Shown here: positions 46,130 through 57,952 of the stretch, piece after piece
How positions within the stretch are numbered: the first letter of the stretch is position 1
Layout: every line of letters begins with the position of its first letter
From: Icerya purchasi
Taxonomy: Eukaryota; Arthropoda; Insecta; Hemiptera; Monophlebidae
NCBI GenBank assembly: GCA_039619475.1
Contig: CM077116.1
Location: 103,337,164 to 103,401,163 of the forward strand
DNA length: 64,000 nt
Direction: 5' to 3'
Position numbers and translations under genes: made by a program
Notes under the pieces: generated by a model
Seen by the model: only the letters and a program-made list of their open reading frames with translations
Told to the model about the DNA's origin: nothing
Databases searched by the model: none

Positions 46130-46744
46130 TGCAGCGGTTAGTGATATAGATTTTAATTATTTTGGTATTGCATATTGGGGTACGGCTACAATGGACGCGA
46201 ATTCTAACGAACGATCGTTTTGTTGTATTCGTCAGAACAATGAAATATATTAAATGTTACGGCAGTAATTATTTTCATTGCAGCCTCTTCTAACCACTGC
46301 TGTAACATTCAGTGTATTTGATTGTTCTGGCGAACATATTAGAGCAGCTGTTCATCAAAGCTCATGTCCATTGCAACCGTAACCTTACTTCTTACATTTA
46401 TGTTAACAGATTATAATTTTAGAAAAATAGCTTTAAAAATCTGAATTCATTTCTATCGTAAGTAGACAAAAAAGCAGTTAATGTAAAACACTAGTTTGGT
46501 TCTTAATTAAATAAATTTATTTATACGGTGTTTTGTTCTGATAATGCAAATGTGTACCAGGTCCACTTAAAACAAACATTAGATATCCAGTGAAACGAAA
46601 AAAAAAAAAAATTGCAAATATTTTTCTTGAAATCTGATCGATGACCTGATGGTATTGTATATTAAATAATGAACGGTAATGTGTTTTTAATTTTCGTGTC
46701 GAACATGTACAAAAAATAAAGTTGCTAATAATTTTTAAAAAAGA
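46130..46744 (+). other. mRpS5 3' UTR and downstream region
   Basis: No coding. 46185-46385 contains a loosely inverted pair: ggggtacggctacaatggac near the start, and gtccattgcaaccgtaacc near the end. This may be a small inverted-repeat element or a chance similarity. Confidence 0.4.
46510..46515 (+). promoter_or_regulatory. Candidate polyadenylation signal for mRpS5
   Basis: AATAAA lies 381 bases after the stop. A second AATAAA is at 46715-46720, just before the LINE that starts about 46745. The sequence alone cannot say which is used; transcript 3' ends would decide. Confidence 0.3.
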
Positions 46745-47500
46745 AAAGAAAAAAAATCCCTCTTCTTTTTTTTACGCCATCACCGTTCGGAGTTGAACAA
46801 TCATCGCAACTACTCTGCTTTTACCTTTGGACGTCTCTGTAAGTTTTACAGGTGACTGATTGTACCATCAGCGCTTACCTGCTGTCCATGACATCTTTCT
46901 TCTCCCTGGCTTTCGATGTCTCTCAATGGTGTCATTCAGAATAAGTTGGATTAAATTATACTTTTCTGGTTACCTGTTTATGTGGCCGTAATATTTTAGT
47001 TTTCTGGAACATACAGTGTACAGGAGTTCAGTTTGTTTCGAAATTCTTCGCAGCACATCTATATTAGTTACATGGTCTCTGTATGAAATTTTCAACATGC
47101 TGGTATATGTACATACATATCCAGTGCTTCTATCTTTTTCTCAAGCGTGGATGTAAGAATCCAGCTTTTTATACCATATAGTAGTACCGACCTACATAAC
47201 CTTTCACTAGTCGTAATCGTAATCGCCGGTTTTCATACTTAGAAAGGTTTTTTTTGCTTTTTCTATTCGTGATTTTATCTCGATCGATTGATTTATCTGC
47301 CTGTGGAGCCAGGTTCCAAGATACTGCAACTTGGGAACTCTGTCGATGATCTGACTATTTACTGTTAGCTTCATTGTTGAATTCTAGTCTTATACTTCCT
47401 GTGTACTGCTAGCCGTTTTGTTTTATTGACATTTATTTCTAGCCCATATTCTTTACTTATTGCAGTGACTTGATCGAGCATTTCTTGTAATTTATTTATG

Positions 47501-47734
47501 TTATCGGAGATTAGGATCATCTGCATATCTTATATTTAAAATATGACTATTTCCAATGTTAATACCATCGTCCTCTATGAAAGCTTGCTTGAAAATATCT
47601 TCTGAATATATATTGAAAAGTAACGGTGGTAATATGCATCCCTGTCGTATCCCTTTTATAACTGATACTTTTTCTGATTTGATCTCCTCACTTCGGACTT
47701 TTGCAGTTTGGTTCCAGTAAAGTTTTCCTATCAA
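47501..47734 (-). pseudogene. RTE-like reverse transcriptase fragment
   Basis: Reads LYWNQTAKVRSEEIKSEK, then VIKGIRQGCILPPLLFNIYS (RT motif B region) and HILNIRYADDPNLR, where YADD is the catalytic box. It is followed by a frame break; thumb and C-terminal remnants continue towards 46800 on the minus strand. Confidence 0.85.
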
Positions 47735-48177
47735 TCTTCTGATTTTTCAGTTTATTTCAATATTATCCAGTATTTTCATCAACTTAGCATGTTTTTGCAG
47801 AAGTCAGTAAAACAATAATAAAGTCTGTGATTTACATCTCGACACCGTTGGGCTAAGATGTTAAATGCGCACATTGCTTCACATGTTCCATATCCTTTCC
47901 TAAATCCAAACTGGTTTCCATCACCATTTTCTTCACACTTTTCATAGATTCTTCTGTGGGGACCGCTCTTTCGGGCGCAGCCTCTTTCAGGCGCAGGCGA
48001 ACTCAGACCTTTTTACAGACTACCTGCGGTGATTTTCAGATATCATCTGTATTAGTGAGAAAAACGAGTTACCAAATACTGCTATCAGAAATTCTACCCA
48101 AAAATACCATTCTTCGTTAACGATTTAGTTTTTCCGCTCGTATAGCATGTTATATATGCATACATATATATAATCAC

Positions 48178-48278
48178 GTCAGACCCGGGCGACAGGCCGG
48201 TTGGTTCATTCACTTGTCGCATCTACTAAAAATAGCAGGCCCCGCTCGCGGGAAAATGCTCAAGAAAAAGAAGAAGAC
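48178..48278 (+). mobile_element. SINE-like retroposon in the left arm
   Basis: Absent from the right arm. A GC-rich unit of about 100 bases starting gtcagacccgggcgacaggc and ending with CCCGCTCGCGGG (48241-48252, 5-bp stem), then aaaatgctcaagaaaaagaa and AAG repeats. AATCAC occurs at both edges (48172-48177 and again near 48303), suggesting a target duplication of uncertain length. No RNA polymerase III boxes confirmed. Confidence 0.6.
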
Positions 48279-48408
48279 ATATATATATATATATATACAC
48301 ACAATCACAAAACATATATTTTACATGATTTTATTGGATTATTCACTTTTTTTAAATACTTTCTATTTTTTTGAAGTAACGACTTCAGCGTGAAATACAG
48401 ATAAACGG

Positions 48409-48996
48409 TTACGTGTTGGGAGCGACCATATTTAAAGCCGACATCTAAAAGGGACGGGAAAGGTAATTTCCTGGAAATCTCTGATATACTACTACAATGA
48501 ACTACGATCATATTCTGTTACGGTTCTCTTATAAGTTATGTAATTTCTAAATTCGTTATTATTTACTTTAAACTTGATACTTCTATGTTAACATTAAAAT
48601 TAAAGTATACAATATTATAAAAACGTAATTTAATGCAAAATGTATATAATTTTTGTTAATGTAAAATTATAAAAGATGAATGGAAACGTACTCACATCCA
48701 GTTTAATTTTTCTAACAAAACGCACTGTTGTGTAAATGCTCGATATTTTTAGTTAAAAATAAAATATTAATGATTAAACTGAATATAAAAGTACGCTTCT
48801 AATCATGTATTATAATTTCTCTTGGCCGCTCTAGTTCGCATATATGTAATAATAGTAATAAAAATGTATGCGGATCGTTTTGAACACGGTCGTCCAAGTC
48901 GAATATAATAACAATAATAAAAAAGATCGGTTGGTAGCTCTGAACACCATTATTGGTGGGTCGCTGTGAACACGGACGCTCTGAGCACGACACTAA
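48409..48996. mobile_element. 588-bp non-autonomous DNA element in the left arm, 8-bp TSD
   Basis: Flanked by ATAAACGG (48401-48408) and ATAAATGG (48997-49004), one mismatch. The right arm keeps the uninterrupted site. Ends are TTACGTGTTGGGAGCGACC and, inverted from the right, TTAGTGTCGTGCTCAGAGCG, imperfect repeats. The right end also carries internal repeats of a phrase like ctctgaacac/ctgtgaacac. No coding. An 8-bp TSD points to hAT, P or Merlin types; not resolved. Confidence 0.7.
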
Positions 48997-49403
48997 ATAA
49001 ATGGACTTTTGCGATGTGAATTTAAGAGTCCCGTTAGCATTAGTGATACGAAACGGAGATGATTAATATTAATAATCGGTCAAATGCATTAAAGGTTCTT
49101 TTCATTTTTTTTTTTTTTTCCTGTTAATGTATACCCGTAGTCAGCCGTATTTAAAAAATTACAAACTATCAATTATACGTCATTTAAAGTGTAACATAAC
49201 TGAATTGATTTCGTTTCTAATACATATTCGTTATATTATCTTTCTTTTTTATTCGTATCTAGCAAGTTTATTTGAGGATACGTTCATTGAAGTTTCTTCT
49301 GTTATCTATGATTTTAATTATATGTTTAATTCCTTAACGAATCTACGTAGGTTTCAAAAAATTTTCGAAAATGACAAACAGGCGCAAAATTTTTTAAACA
49401 CAT

Positions 49404-51384
49404 AAATAAATACATTTATTTTAATACTGGGCGAGAAATATATACGGTATTACAAATTAAATATGTTTGTTTTGAATTTATTACTATGTAAATTGAAATT
49501 ACGGTAATTCATACTTATCATATTAAATCCTTGGCGGTGGACACATCATGCTCAACTGCTTTTTGCTGTATTTGCAATAAAATTTTATTTTATTTTTTTT
49601 TCTAGAATATAGTCACCTGAAAAATAAATATTTTAGAGCTAGATATTTAATCCTGCACGTTATGTAACACGGACTAATTACTTGGAATCTATTGTTCTTA
49701 TTAGTGTGAAATATGACCTACATTAACCAGAATTCACTTTTAAACCATGCAAAAACATTAATAAAGCAGCTCATTTAGTAATAAAATTAACATAATGAAG
49801 TAAAAAAGAATTTCCGATTTTTAAACAACTATTTGACATTCTTAAAAGTATATATTTGTTTTATAACCGTTATATGTAATTATTTTAGAAAACTGATCGC
49901 CAGTGAGTATTCCGAAAAGATACAACAGCACTAAAAACATATATGCGGAAAATAATTTTATGGATATATTGTAAACTGCTCATGTTTCTCAAACGGGCTT
50001 CAATTTTTTTTTGTCGGCGCGGTTCTCACCATGGGGATTTCTTGCGAGTGATTGAAAAAAGGTAATGAATAGGACCTCGAATATTTTACAATATGCGAAT
50101 CCATAGGAATAAAAAGAGAAGCAAAAGTGATAAAATCGGCATGGAAAAAATCATATTTTTTTCTTGGAACTGACTACAGTTTTATTGTAAAACAGTTGTT
50201 ATTATTTCGGCGGAGAAGAATTACCAAAATATTTTTCGAATAGATTATTCTTAATAATAACCGTAGTATGGAGAATTAATGAATGAAATTGTTTTCTGTA
50301 AATAAGTGTAGTGCTTTAGTTTGTTTATTTCACCAAATCCTGAACAGCTTCATAAGAGATGAAGTTTATTTACCTACATTGTTCATAACCCGTACGATTG
50401 GCTATTCGGTTTTAAATTTCTAAGAAAATGTTTAATTTTTCTAACAGGAGAACATAATAAAATGTACAATGAATGCGTGTAAAACATGCAATTATTGTTA
50501 TTTTTATTTTTCTGTTCCGAAAAAAAAAAAGAATGCCGCGAAGGATGTTGACACATAATGGTTTCTGTCATTCGTTTACAAACGTAATATAGTATCAACA
50601 AAATAAAGAAAACATAGTCTCATTGTTAAAAGTAATCCATTCATAAGGATATCCTGTTCGAAGGTAGTTCGTTGAAAATATCCTCTCTTTGTAAATTTTT
50701 TCCGGAAAGTTACTTATTATAATAGCACATGAAACTTAAATTGTAAGACAAAAGGTGGAAAATGTTTCTTAGAAGTTTTTATAGTTTGCTTTTGATGAGT
50801 GTAAAGAAACATCATTCGACTGTTTAAATAAACAATCTGTTGACGGGACAGGTTTCGCCACAGAAAAAAAAAACGCAGTTATTAAAAAAAATATTTCTAA
50901 TTTCAATTTTTTAAGAAAATCATAGAAACAATATAACACCCAGATGCGTGAAAACAAACGATACAACTAGTAACAGTTTCATTTATGGAATATTTCATTT
51001 TAACAGTTCATTTAATAAAATAAAAAAGTAAAAAATTTTTATAAAACAAAAAATACGTAAAGATCATTAATAGGGTTTAACATTAAAACACCAAGGGCTA
51101 GTCGAGATTGGTTACGTCTTTTATTTTGTATGTTCCGCTGTTTTAATTACGACCTTCAATTGCACCTACATTGTTAAAGAAGTTAATCTAATTTGGTAAA
51201 TCAGGTAAGGAAATTAGGTGATTAAAAATCATTTTTCAGTGTAAAACCATTTCTATTATATCACGGTTTATCGTCTTTTATTTTTTAATAAACAATAACA
51301 ATATAATAAAGAAACTATATAAATAAAGTTTTTTAAGAATTAAGTACCGGAATTCATACATTTCGTTTATTTGAATTGGAAATG
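49404..51384. other. Core of the foldback element, no gene recognised
   Basis: AT-rich, with stops in all frames at short intervals. The longest ORFs (about 65-72 codons, 50383-50601 and 50769-50966 on the minus strand) have no resemblance I know. Confidence 0.55.
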
Positions 51385-52115
51385 AAGTATTTAGAAATTT
51401 TTGTGCCTTTGTTTGTCTTTTTCGATATTTTTTTGAAACCCAGGTAGATTCGTTAAGGAATTAAATATACAATTAAAATCATAGATAAGAGAAGAAGCTT
51501 CAATGAATGTATCCTCAAATAAACTTGCTAGATACGAATAAAAAAGAAAGATAATTTAACGAATATGTATTAGAAACGAAATCAATCCAGTTATGTTACA
51601 CTTTAAATGACGTATAATTGATAGTTTGTAATTTTTTAAATACGGCTGAGTACGGGGTATACATTAACAAAAAAAAAAAAAAAAAAAAATGAAAAGAACC
51701 TTTAATGCATTTGACCGATTATTAATATTAATCATCTCCGTTTCGTATCACTAATGATATAATGGGTCTCTTAAATTTACATCGCAAAAGTCCTAATTTA
51801 TTTGTACTTCACGCTGAAGTCGTTATTTCAAAAAAATAGAGAAAATTTAAAAAAAGTGAATAACCCAATAAAATCATGTAAAATATATGTTTTGTAATTT
51901 CATATATGTATGCATATGTAACATGCTATACGCACGGAAAAACTAAATCGTTAACGAAGAACGGTATTTTTGGGTGGAATTTCTGATAGCAGTATTTGGT
52001 AACTCGTGTTTCTCACTAACACAGATGATAACGTTTAACGGATGATATCTGAATATCACCGCAGGTAGTCTGTAAAAAGATCTGAGTTCGCCTGCGCCCG
52101 AAAGAGGGTGACCCG
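51385..52115 (-). repeat. Foldback element, right inverted arm
   Basis: 731 bp, the uninterrupted arm. It contains the empty sites for both insertions in the left arm and an A run at 51669-51689. Confidence 0.85.
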
Positions 52116-52320
52116 TTCTGTGAATTACTTTGAGAAAGCAATCAATCTGATGGTATTGTACCCGTTGAATGGACTTTGTTGAAAAATTTAATTAGAGATT
52201 TTAATGCAGTGTGGTCACTTTGAAATACTTTCGGTAATTCTCCATGTATTTTATCTGGTCCAACTGCTTTTCCAGATGTTAAATTCTTTATCGCATAAAT
52301 AACTTCTTCTTCTAGGAAGA

Positions 52321-54880
52321 GATAAAAAAATTAAAACGGGACGAAAAGAAGATGGCCCGGCGATCGTTAATGATAATGTACGCATTACGGCAAGTTGCGG
52401 AAAGAGGGGTATAACTGTCATAAAATAGACAATCTGTTTTGTTTTGTTTTTTTTGTTATAACATTAATAATTGTAATAGAACATTAAGATTATTGTTCTG
52501 TTATGTAAACAAGTTTAGTAATATATTCGATTAATGGAAACGCATTTTAATTTTTTACGTTTTATAATTTCAAATACAAAAACAAAAAAACAAATCCTGT
52601 AATTACGTAATTGTTATAAATATTTCCATTTTACTATTTTATTTTTATAACTTACTGCGTAGAATGACGAATAATACTAATTTTAGAACCCTCTACTTTT
52701 TAATTAAGATTTATTTTAATGAAAAATTCGAATGCATAAAAAATTTCTAGTGCAACATTTTTTTTAAAGCATTATATCTTCTATTGTCGAGTGTTTTTTT
52801 TTTTTTGTTACTGTTTCAATTATTCGATTTTAATTCGAAAAATGAAATTGTTCATTTTGTTTCAGATTTAGTAACATGAAAACAATCATAAATGTGATAC
52901 CGATTACTTCGAAAAATTATTCATAAAACTTACTGATTTCATCTCAGTTTTGTATTATAGTAATCTATAACAGTGTAACGTTATAATTGTTGTATTTATT
53001 TTGCTCCACAATTAAACAAATTTTAAGATTGTTTTTAGGCCTACAACAGATGTTAAAAGAATTCTCCGATTATAATCGGAGAAAAAAGGTATAAATAAAC
53101 GTGTAAGTTTAAAACTTTGATATCATATATCGTTATTAAAGATGTTTTATTTTTATTATTTAGTTTTTGTTTTAACATTTTAAAATAAATTTACGTTCAT
53201 CGTGGTCGCACAAATACCGAAATAATTGGTAGTTTAACGCGCATAAAGGGGCTAGTCAAGTTCGTTAGGTATATTGTTTATTCTATACCGTGAAGTTCTC
53301 ATTTATTTTTTAGCAAATACGAATCTGTTTACCGTTACTCCACATTCGCCGCATATAAATTATACAAATGCAGCTATTAATTATGAACCTTAATCTTAGA
53401 AGTTTCCCTGTTCATTGCTTATAAAATGCTACTTTTCAAATAAATGTGGTTTAGAAGTCCCCTTTATTTTTCTTTTCTAAATTTTATTTTATCTTTTGAG
53501 GGGCAATTCATGAATTTTTTGCTGTAGTAATGGAAAAGATAAATCCGAGGTAGTCCCATAAAATAAACACGTTAATTGAAATCAACGCGAATACTTAAGG
53601 TCAAATAACCTTATTAAGAAATTACATCGTGGTTCTTTTTTATTTTTAAAACTCTTCTAATGATTATGCATCAATTATCAACCACAGTATCGCTGCTCAT
53701 TTTATAATTCTGGGGGCATTAAGTTATTTTAAAACTAATTTACATGATTATAAACAGTTAACTAGGATTTATATTAACATAAATGTACATTTGGAGATTT
53801 GTTTTTTTTCTTCTGAAAATAATTTTAATATTTCAAAGAAAACGGGATGTTTTTTTGGACTTGGTTTTCTTAACAATTTATTTTACTAAAATTATCGCCA
53901 TAATACTTGACCAAAATAAACACAGTTACGGTAAGGAAAATGCTATCTGCAAACTGGGTTGGTAGTTATTAAATTATGAGAACATAATATAGCTTCTATT
54001 TAGTTTTTTCCTGTTTCCCATTTACACATTTTCTTATTAATTTGTGTAGTTCCTATTCATCTGTGTTTCGATCATAAGACCTTTCAACATATTTTTTTTT
54101 CTCGCCTTCATATTTGTTCCATTACTTTTCCTGTATTCCATCTGTCTTCCATAATGAGTTGTAACCCACCGTTTTTCAAAAGTAGTCAAACATTGCAAGT
54201 GCTTAATATTCACGCTCAAATTTTTCACTTTGCCATACGAGAGTATACATATATAATTTTCCTTATTGTTCGTTCCCCGACTATAGCTTAAATTTTTTAT
54301 TATTATATTTTTTTTTTGATCTTGATTTTTATCCATTATCGTCACTTAATTTCCTCTAACTGCTTCTTATAGTGCAGTTGCATTTCCTTCGAAATAATCA
54401 AATATTGTAATTACCCACTGTTAGAATCATTAGCGAGTTTATGGTAATTTAAAACACCATTCATGATCTGATTTCATAGTGTGCTATTTTCGAATATTCC
54501 AGTTCTCGATGAGAAACAATATACTGTTTGATGAAATGTTAGTCATTAGTATAATGATTATTAGTTGCTATGGGACTCATAAAAACTCATATTTTATCCA
54601 AGTATTTTTATATGTCACTTAATAAATTCCAAGTGCCTTTTTTGTTCATTACACTAATCGTCCAAAACGTCGCTACCATTCATGTATTTGTTAACTATGT
54701 TAATCTAAGTAGAAATTTCTGGTTAGTTTTAAAAACCATATATCAAGATCCATACTATTAAAAGTTAATTAGTGCAATACTAAAAAAACTAAAAAAAGAA
54801 AAACGAAAAAAAATACTTCTAACCTTGAACATTACGATACATTCGGCAGCTGTTTGATACTTATTCCTTATATTAAAATC
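52321..54880. other. Intergenic, nothing recognised
   Basis: AT-rich. A perfect small palindrome, ctccgattataatcggag, lies at about 53066-53083. ORFs of 60-102 codons on both strands show no family resemblance. Confidence 0.45.
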
Positions 54881-55640
54881 AGAAGTTTTGCTACGGATTC
54901 AAGGAGAGAATACAGTTAGACGGTTCAAAAACCCATTTTTCCCGCTTTAATGGGTAGGAAATTTCTCGTAGAATACGCTCCCGAAAGTTTCATTTTAAAA
55001 TTGGCGTTTCTTTTCTATTGATTTTCGTCGTTTTTCGAAGGCGTCGAGTAAGTATCATTTTTCAGTAACAAAAACTTTAAATGCGTTTTTCTCGAAACAG
55101 CGTTTTCGAAATTGGCGGGAATGATAGCGAAATAAATTAATCAGCGGATTTGACTGAAACTTACAGAATTTTTTCTTAGTAATGTTAGTTCCTACCTAAA
55201 CCTAAAAAAATTTGAATTTTATTAATAAAAATTTGAAATTTACTGCAAAAGTGAATGAAAAATTACGAAAATTTGACGATTTGATCTTCAAAATTCGACC
55301 AATTGTCTATTTTTTTTTCTTCACTTTTTAGAAGTTTAGCAATAAATTATAAGTTTAATTAACACACCACTTTTTGCTAAAGTGTTTCAGATCAAAACTA
55401 CGGTGTCCCCCCGCCAATTATTTTCTCTTTACGTTAACGCATAACCGCCACTTTGTTTTTAAAAAAAGTGTTTTATATACTTCAAGAGTGTGTTAATAAA
55501 CGTACAATGTTTCATTATGATCGAATAAAAACTTCTTTATAAAATCTTTTTTTTGGAAAAGGCGTTTTTTACCGTTAAACTTATCCAACAAAAGCACCGA
55601 ATACAGTCGTATTTTTGAATACAGTAACACTCGTAGCAGA
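54881..55640. other. Repeat-like block, unclassified
   Basis: More GC and CpG than its surroundings, with recurrent phrases (tttttcgaaggcgtcgag, tttttctcgaaacagcgttt, cgaaattggcgggaatg). Likely an old transposon or unclassified repeat. No ends or coding found. Confidence 0.35.
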
Positions 55641-56235
55641 ACTTTTCAATTATTATGTCTTCTTATTTCTCCCATCGTCTTTCTTTTTACTCGCAGTTCT
55701 ACCGCTCCATCAATCCGCTACTGATTACATTTTATTTCCACCTTAGTTCGCCTTACATTTAATCGCAGTTTATTTCCAATGTCACGCTTTCAGTTTTCTT
55801 TTGCTTCGTCATGTTGTTATTTTCATAATCCTATAAATTTTAATTGCATATGTTCCACTAATATCTTCGAATGCCTCCCTATTTTTGCGGAATACGCTTT
55901 TTCATCCCGATTTCTACGGAATACGCTTTTTCACTCCTGTCAGTTTAGTTCTTCCCACTTCGATATTGTTATTTTTGTCCATTTTTTTTTCATTCTCAAT
56001 TCTTATTTTAGCTTCTTTTATTTCAGTAGTAATTATTTTCATTTTTTTTTTTAAATCTACACACCACGCGGATACTTCGTTTAACGAGTTTCGCGGGTTT
56101 TTACTAGCATTCAAATTTAGACCACGTTTTTTAGTTTATCTCTGTTAGTGGTTCTGCAGTAAACGAACATATATTAAAGAAGAAACATATGCTAAACGAA
56201 GAATCAGAAAATTAAATTTTCGATGTTAGGCTTCA
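55641..56235. other. Pyrimidine-rich intergenic stretch
   Basis: The + strand is pyrimidine-rich; a 66-codon Lys/Glu-rich minus-strand ORF (55914-56114) might be retroelement debris. Nothing diagnostic. It includes a direct repeat of gcggaatacgctttttca at about 55886 and a near copy at about 55916. Confidence 0.35.
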
Positions 56236-56244
56236 GTTGGATAC

Positions 56245-57156
56245 CAGTGATGAATTCAGGAATCTGTTTCTGGAAGGGGGATTTATGTTCTTGAGGGGGC
56301 AGAGATTTTTTAATATTTTTACTGAGAAATTTTTTTTGGAATAATTCTGAATAAAACCAAATATGTATGTAAAACATGATTTATTTCGTAATTTAAAATA
56401 ATGAAAAAGCAAGTGTAAACGATAAATTTCAAATAAAATAACCGATTATACACAACAATGTTTTCTCAATTGATTTTAAAATTATTAATTCTAATTGTAG
56501 CATTAAAAAACATCATATTGGAAAAACATTCTAATGGGGGTTCATTATCTTTTTATAATAAACGAATACGCTGTGATGTTTCAGCTGTTTTAAATCGACT
56601 TTTCTTGGAAATAAAAAACAACAGAAACAGAAATGAAGTTTTCTATAGATCATGTTGCTTTAAAGAAAGAAAAAAAGAAATGAAAACCGAAAAGAAACAC
56701 GTTTTAATACCGTTTATTGATATTAATGATAAATGGATCGACGTGAAACATGAGAGTTCCGGTTTACGTTGATAAAAAATACGAACTGCAGCGAATAATT
56801 TTTTCAGCTCGCGAGTATATTACATCTTTCGCGCATTTGCAATGCAAGTATATCAGTTTTTTCATAGAATAACAAGCAAACGTCAAAGTCAAATTTTAAA
56901 TGGTCACCTTTTTTTATTGTTATTTTATCAAGTTTCATTTTTTCGTCAAAAATAAATCTCGTAATTTTGAAATTTTAAAATATACGACTAATTGAACCAT
57001 TTCAAAATGTTTTGGCAGCAACTTTTGACGTAATTCTAAACAAAGCCGATAAAAGAATTTTATTTCCTATGAAATTGCCGCATTCTTCAACAGTTTGTAT
57101 TAACTTCGGGGGGGGGGGGCAATGCTCCCGCTAAACCTCCACTGGATTCATCCCTG
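56245..57156. mobile_element. hAT-like non-autonomous element, 912 bp
   Basis: Ends CAGTGATGAATTCAGG and, inverted from the right, CAGGGATGAATCCAGTGG form the hAT-type inverted repeat. Both sides carry the identical 9 bases GTTGGATAC (56236-56244 and 57157-57165), an 8-bp hAT duplication plus one chance match. The inside has a 104-codon + ORF (56458-56772, Lys-rich, unrecognised) and a run of G at 57109-57119. Confidence 0.8.
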
Positions 57157-57165
57157 GTTGGATAC

Positions 57166-57764
57166 AACAAACTGTATTGTTTATTTAGTAAATTGGTTTA
57201 TTTTTTTTCTCCCAAACAGCCAATTCCTGACGGAATTCTTTTCGATATTATAGAAGCTTTCGATAACATGTCTACTGCCACTTTATTTCAATAATTGATT
57301 CTGGCTGATTATATTTGTTGGCTGTATCTAAAGAAAAAATGATCTTAGCTGTTATGATATGCCGATTATTTCGTTATAATTAAAAACAAGATTTATACGA
57401 GATTGTTTCTAAAAATATTTAATTCAATATTTCTCATCTAAATCCGTGTCGGTTATTTTTATTTTAAGACACTATAGCAAATGTAAAATAATTAAGACTG
57501 CAATTACTCGAACTGCTCACATTCATTATCTCAAATCATAAACGTATTGAACTTTATTAAAGTTACAAGAAGCAAGTCTTAGGTTATCCAAATTGGTAGT
57601 TATTATTTGTCTGTAATTTTTTTTTTGGGCTTCGTTAACTTAGCTTGGAAAGACCAGTTTTAGATTACTGCTGCACTCTATAAAATTTTGTGCTCGGGCT
57701 GATCGTAGGAAATATTTTGTTTACTCAAATTTTCTGTTTTCAGTCTGACATTCACCGCCTGTAG
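57166..57764. other. Intergenic, nothing recognised
   Basis: AT-rich; no element ends or coding motif seen. Confidence 0.45.
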
Positions 57765-57952
57765 GAAAATAATTTACGGTAGACAGCGTGTTTAAAAAGT
57801 TAATCTTAAAACCTTAACGTCTCGGAAAGCTTACACTCACCATCATCAGAAACAATTTTTTGATGATGGTAAGTGTAAGCTTTCCAAAACTTTAAGGTTT
57901 TAAGTTTTAAGATTAATTTTTTAAACACGTTGTCTATCGTAAATTGTTTTTC
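57765..57952. repeat. Near-perfect 188-bp hairpin (foldback MITE)
   Basis: The left arm, 57765-57847, and right arm, 57863-57952, are inverted copies around a loop of about 15 bases (aaacaattttt). They differ at a handful of positions plus a short insertion in the right arm. The inner stem aagcttacac...ccatcatca is nearly perfect. No obvious target duplication. A transcript would fold into one long stem. Confidence 0.85.

Larger units (their letters stand above)
47958..49403 (+). repeat. Foldback element, left inverted arm with two insertions
   Basis: Pairs with 51385-52115 on the other strand. It is longer than the right arm because of insertions at about 48178-48295 and 48409-48996. Without these it is about 735 bp. 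A run of T near 49107-49119 differs in length from its partner. Confidence 0.85.
47958..52115. mobile_element. Foldback element with about 0.73-kb inverted arms, 6-bp TSD
   Basis: 4158 bp. Termini are GGGGACCGCTCTTTCGGGCG at left and, inverted from the right, CGGGTCACCCTCTTTCGGGC. Both are flanked by TTCTGT (47952-47957 and 52116-52121). Removing the element and one TTCTGT joins the host LINE into KVIHRRIYEKCEENG, the expected sequence, so the borders are firm. The arms are about 97% alike by eye over the stretch I compared. The inner 2 kb (49404-51384) is AT-rich with no recognisable gene. A 6-bp TSD with long terminal repeats recalls Maverick/Polinton-type elements, but the usual AG start and all Polinton genes are missing, so the superfamily is unresolved. 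Confidence 0.85.
46745..52320 (-). mobile_element. RTE-like LINE, interrupted by a foldback element
   Basis: Minus-strand LINE in two parts, 52122-52320 and 46745-47957, separated by the element at 47958-52115. The first part reads EEEVIYAIKNLTSGKAVGPD, then KVHSTGTIPSDWLLS. The second reads IYEKCEENGDGNQFGFRKGY, DVNHRLYYCFTDF and the RT block at 47501-47734 (VIKGIRQGCILPPLLFNIYS). The 3' tail is at left (A-rich on the minus strand, 46741-46778). About 30 residues between WLLS and the join are missing, so the LINE was already deleted. Other copies of this LINE type lie at 13626-14075 and 35990-37270. Confidence 0.8.

Noticed and set aside
46185..46390. Possible inverted repeat downstream of mRpS5
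   Set aside because: The two blocks pair only patchily by eye and no target duplication was found, so it is not listed as an element.
49127..49405. 92-codon ORF in the left arm of the foldback element
   Set aside because: The mirrored copy in the right arm is interrupted by stops and a shift in an otherwise near-identical sequence, so the frame is not conserved.
55779..56148. Overlapping 87-91-codon plus-strand ORFs
   Set aside because: Pyrimidine-rich low-complexity stretch with no motif. The two frames overlap and neither resembles a known protein.
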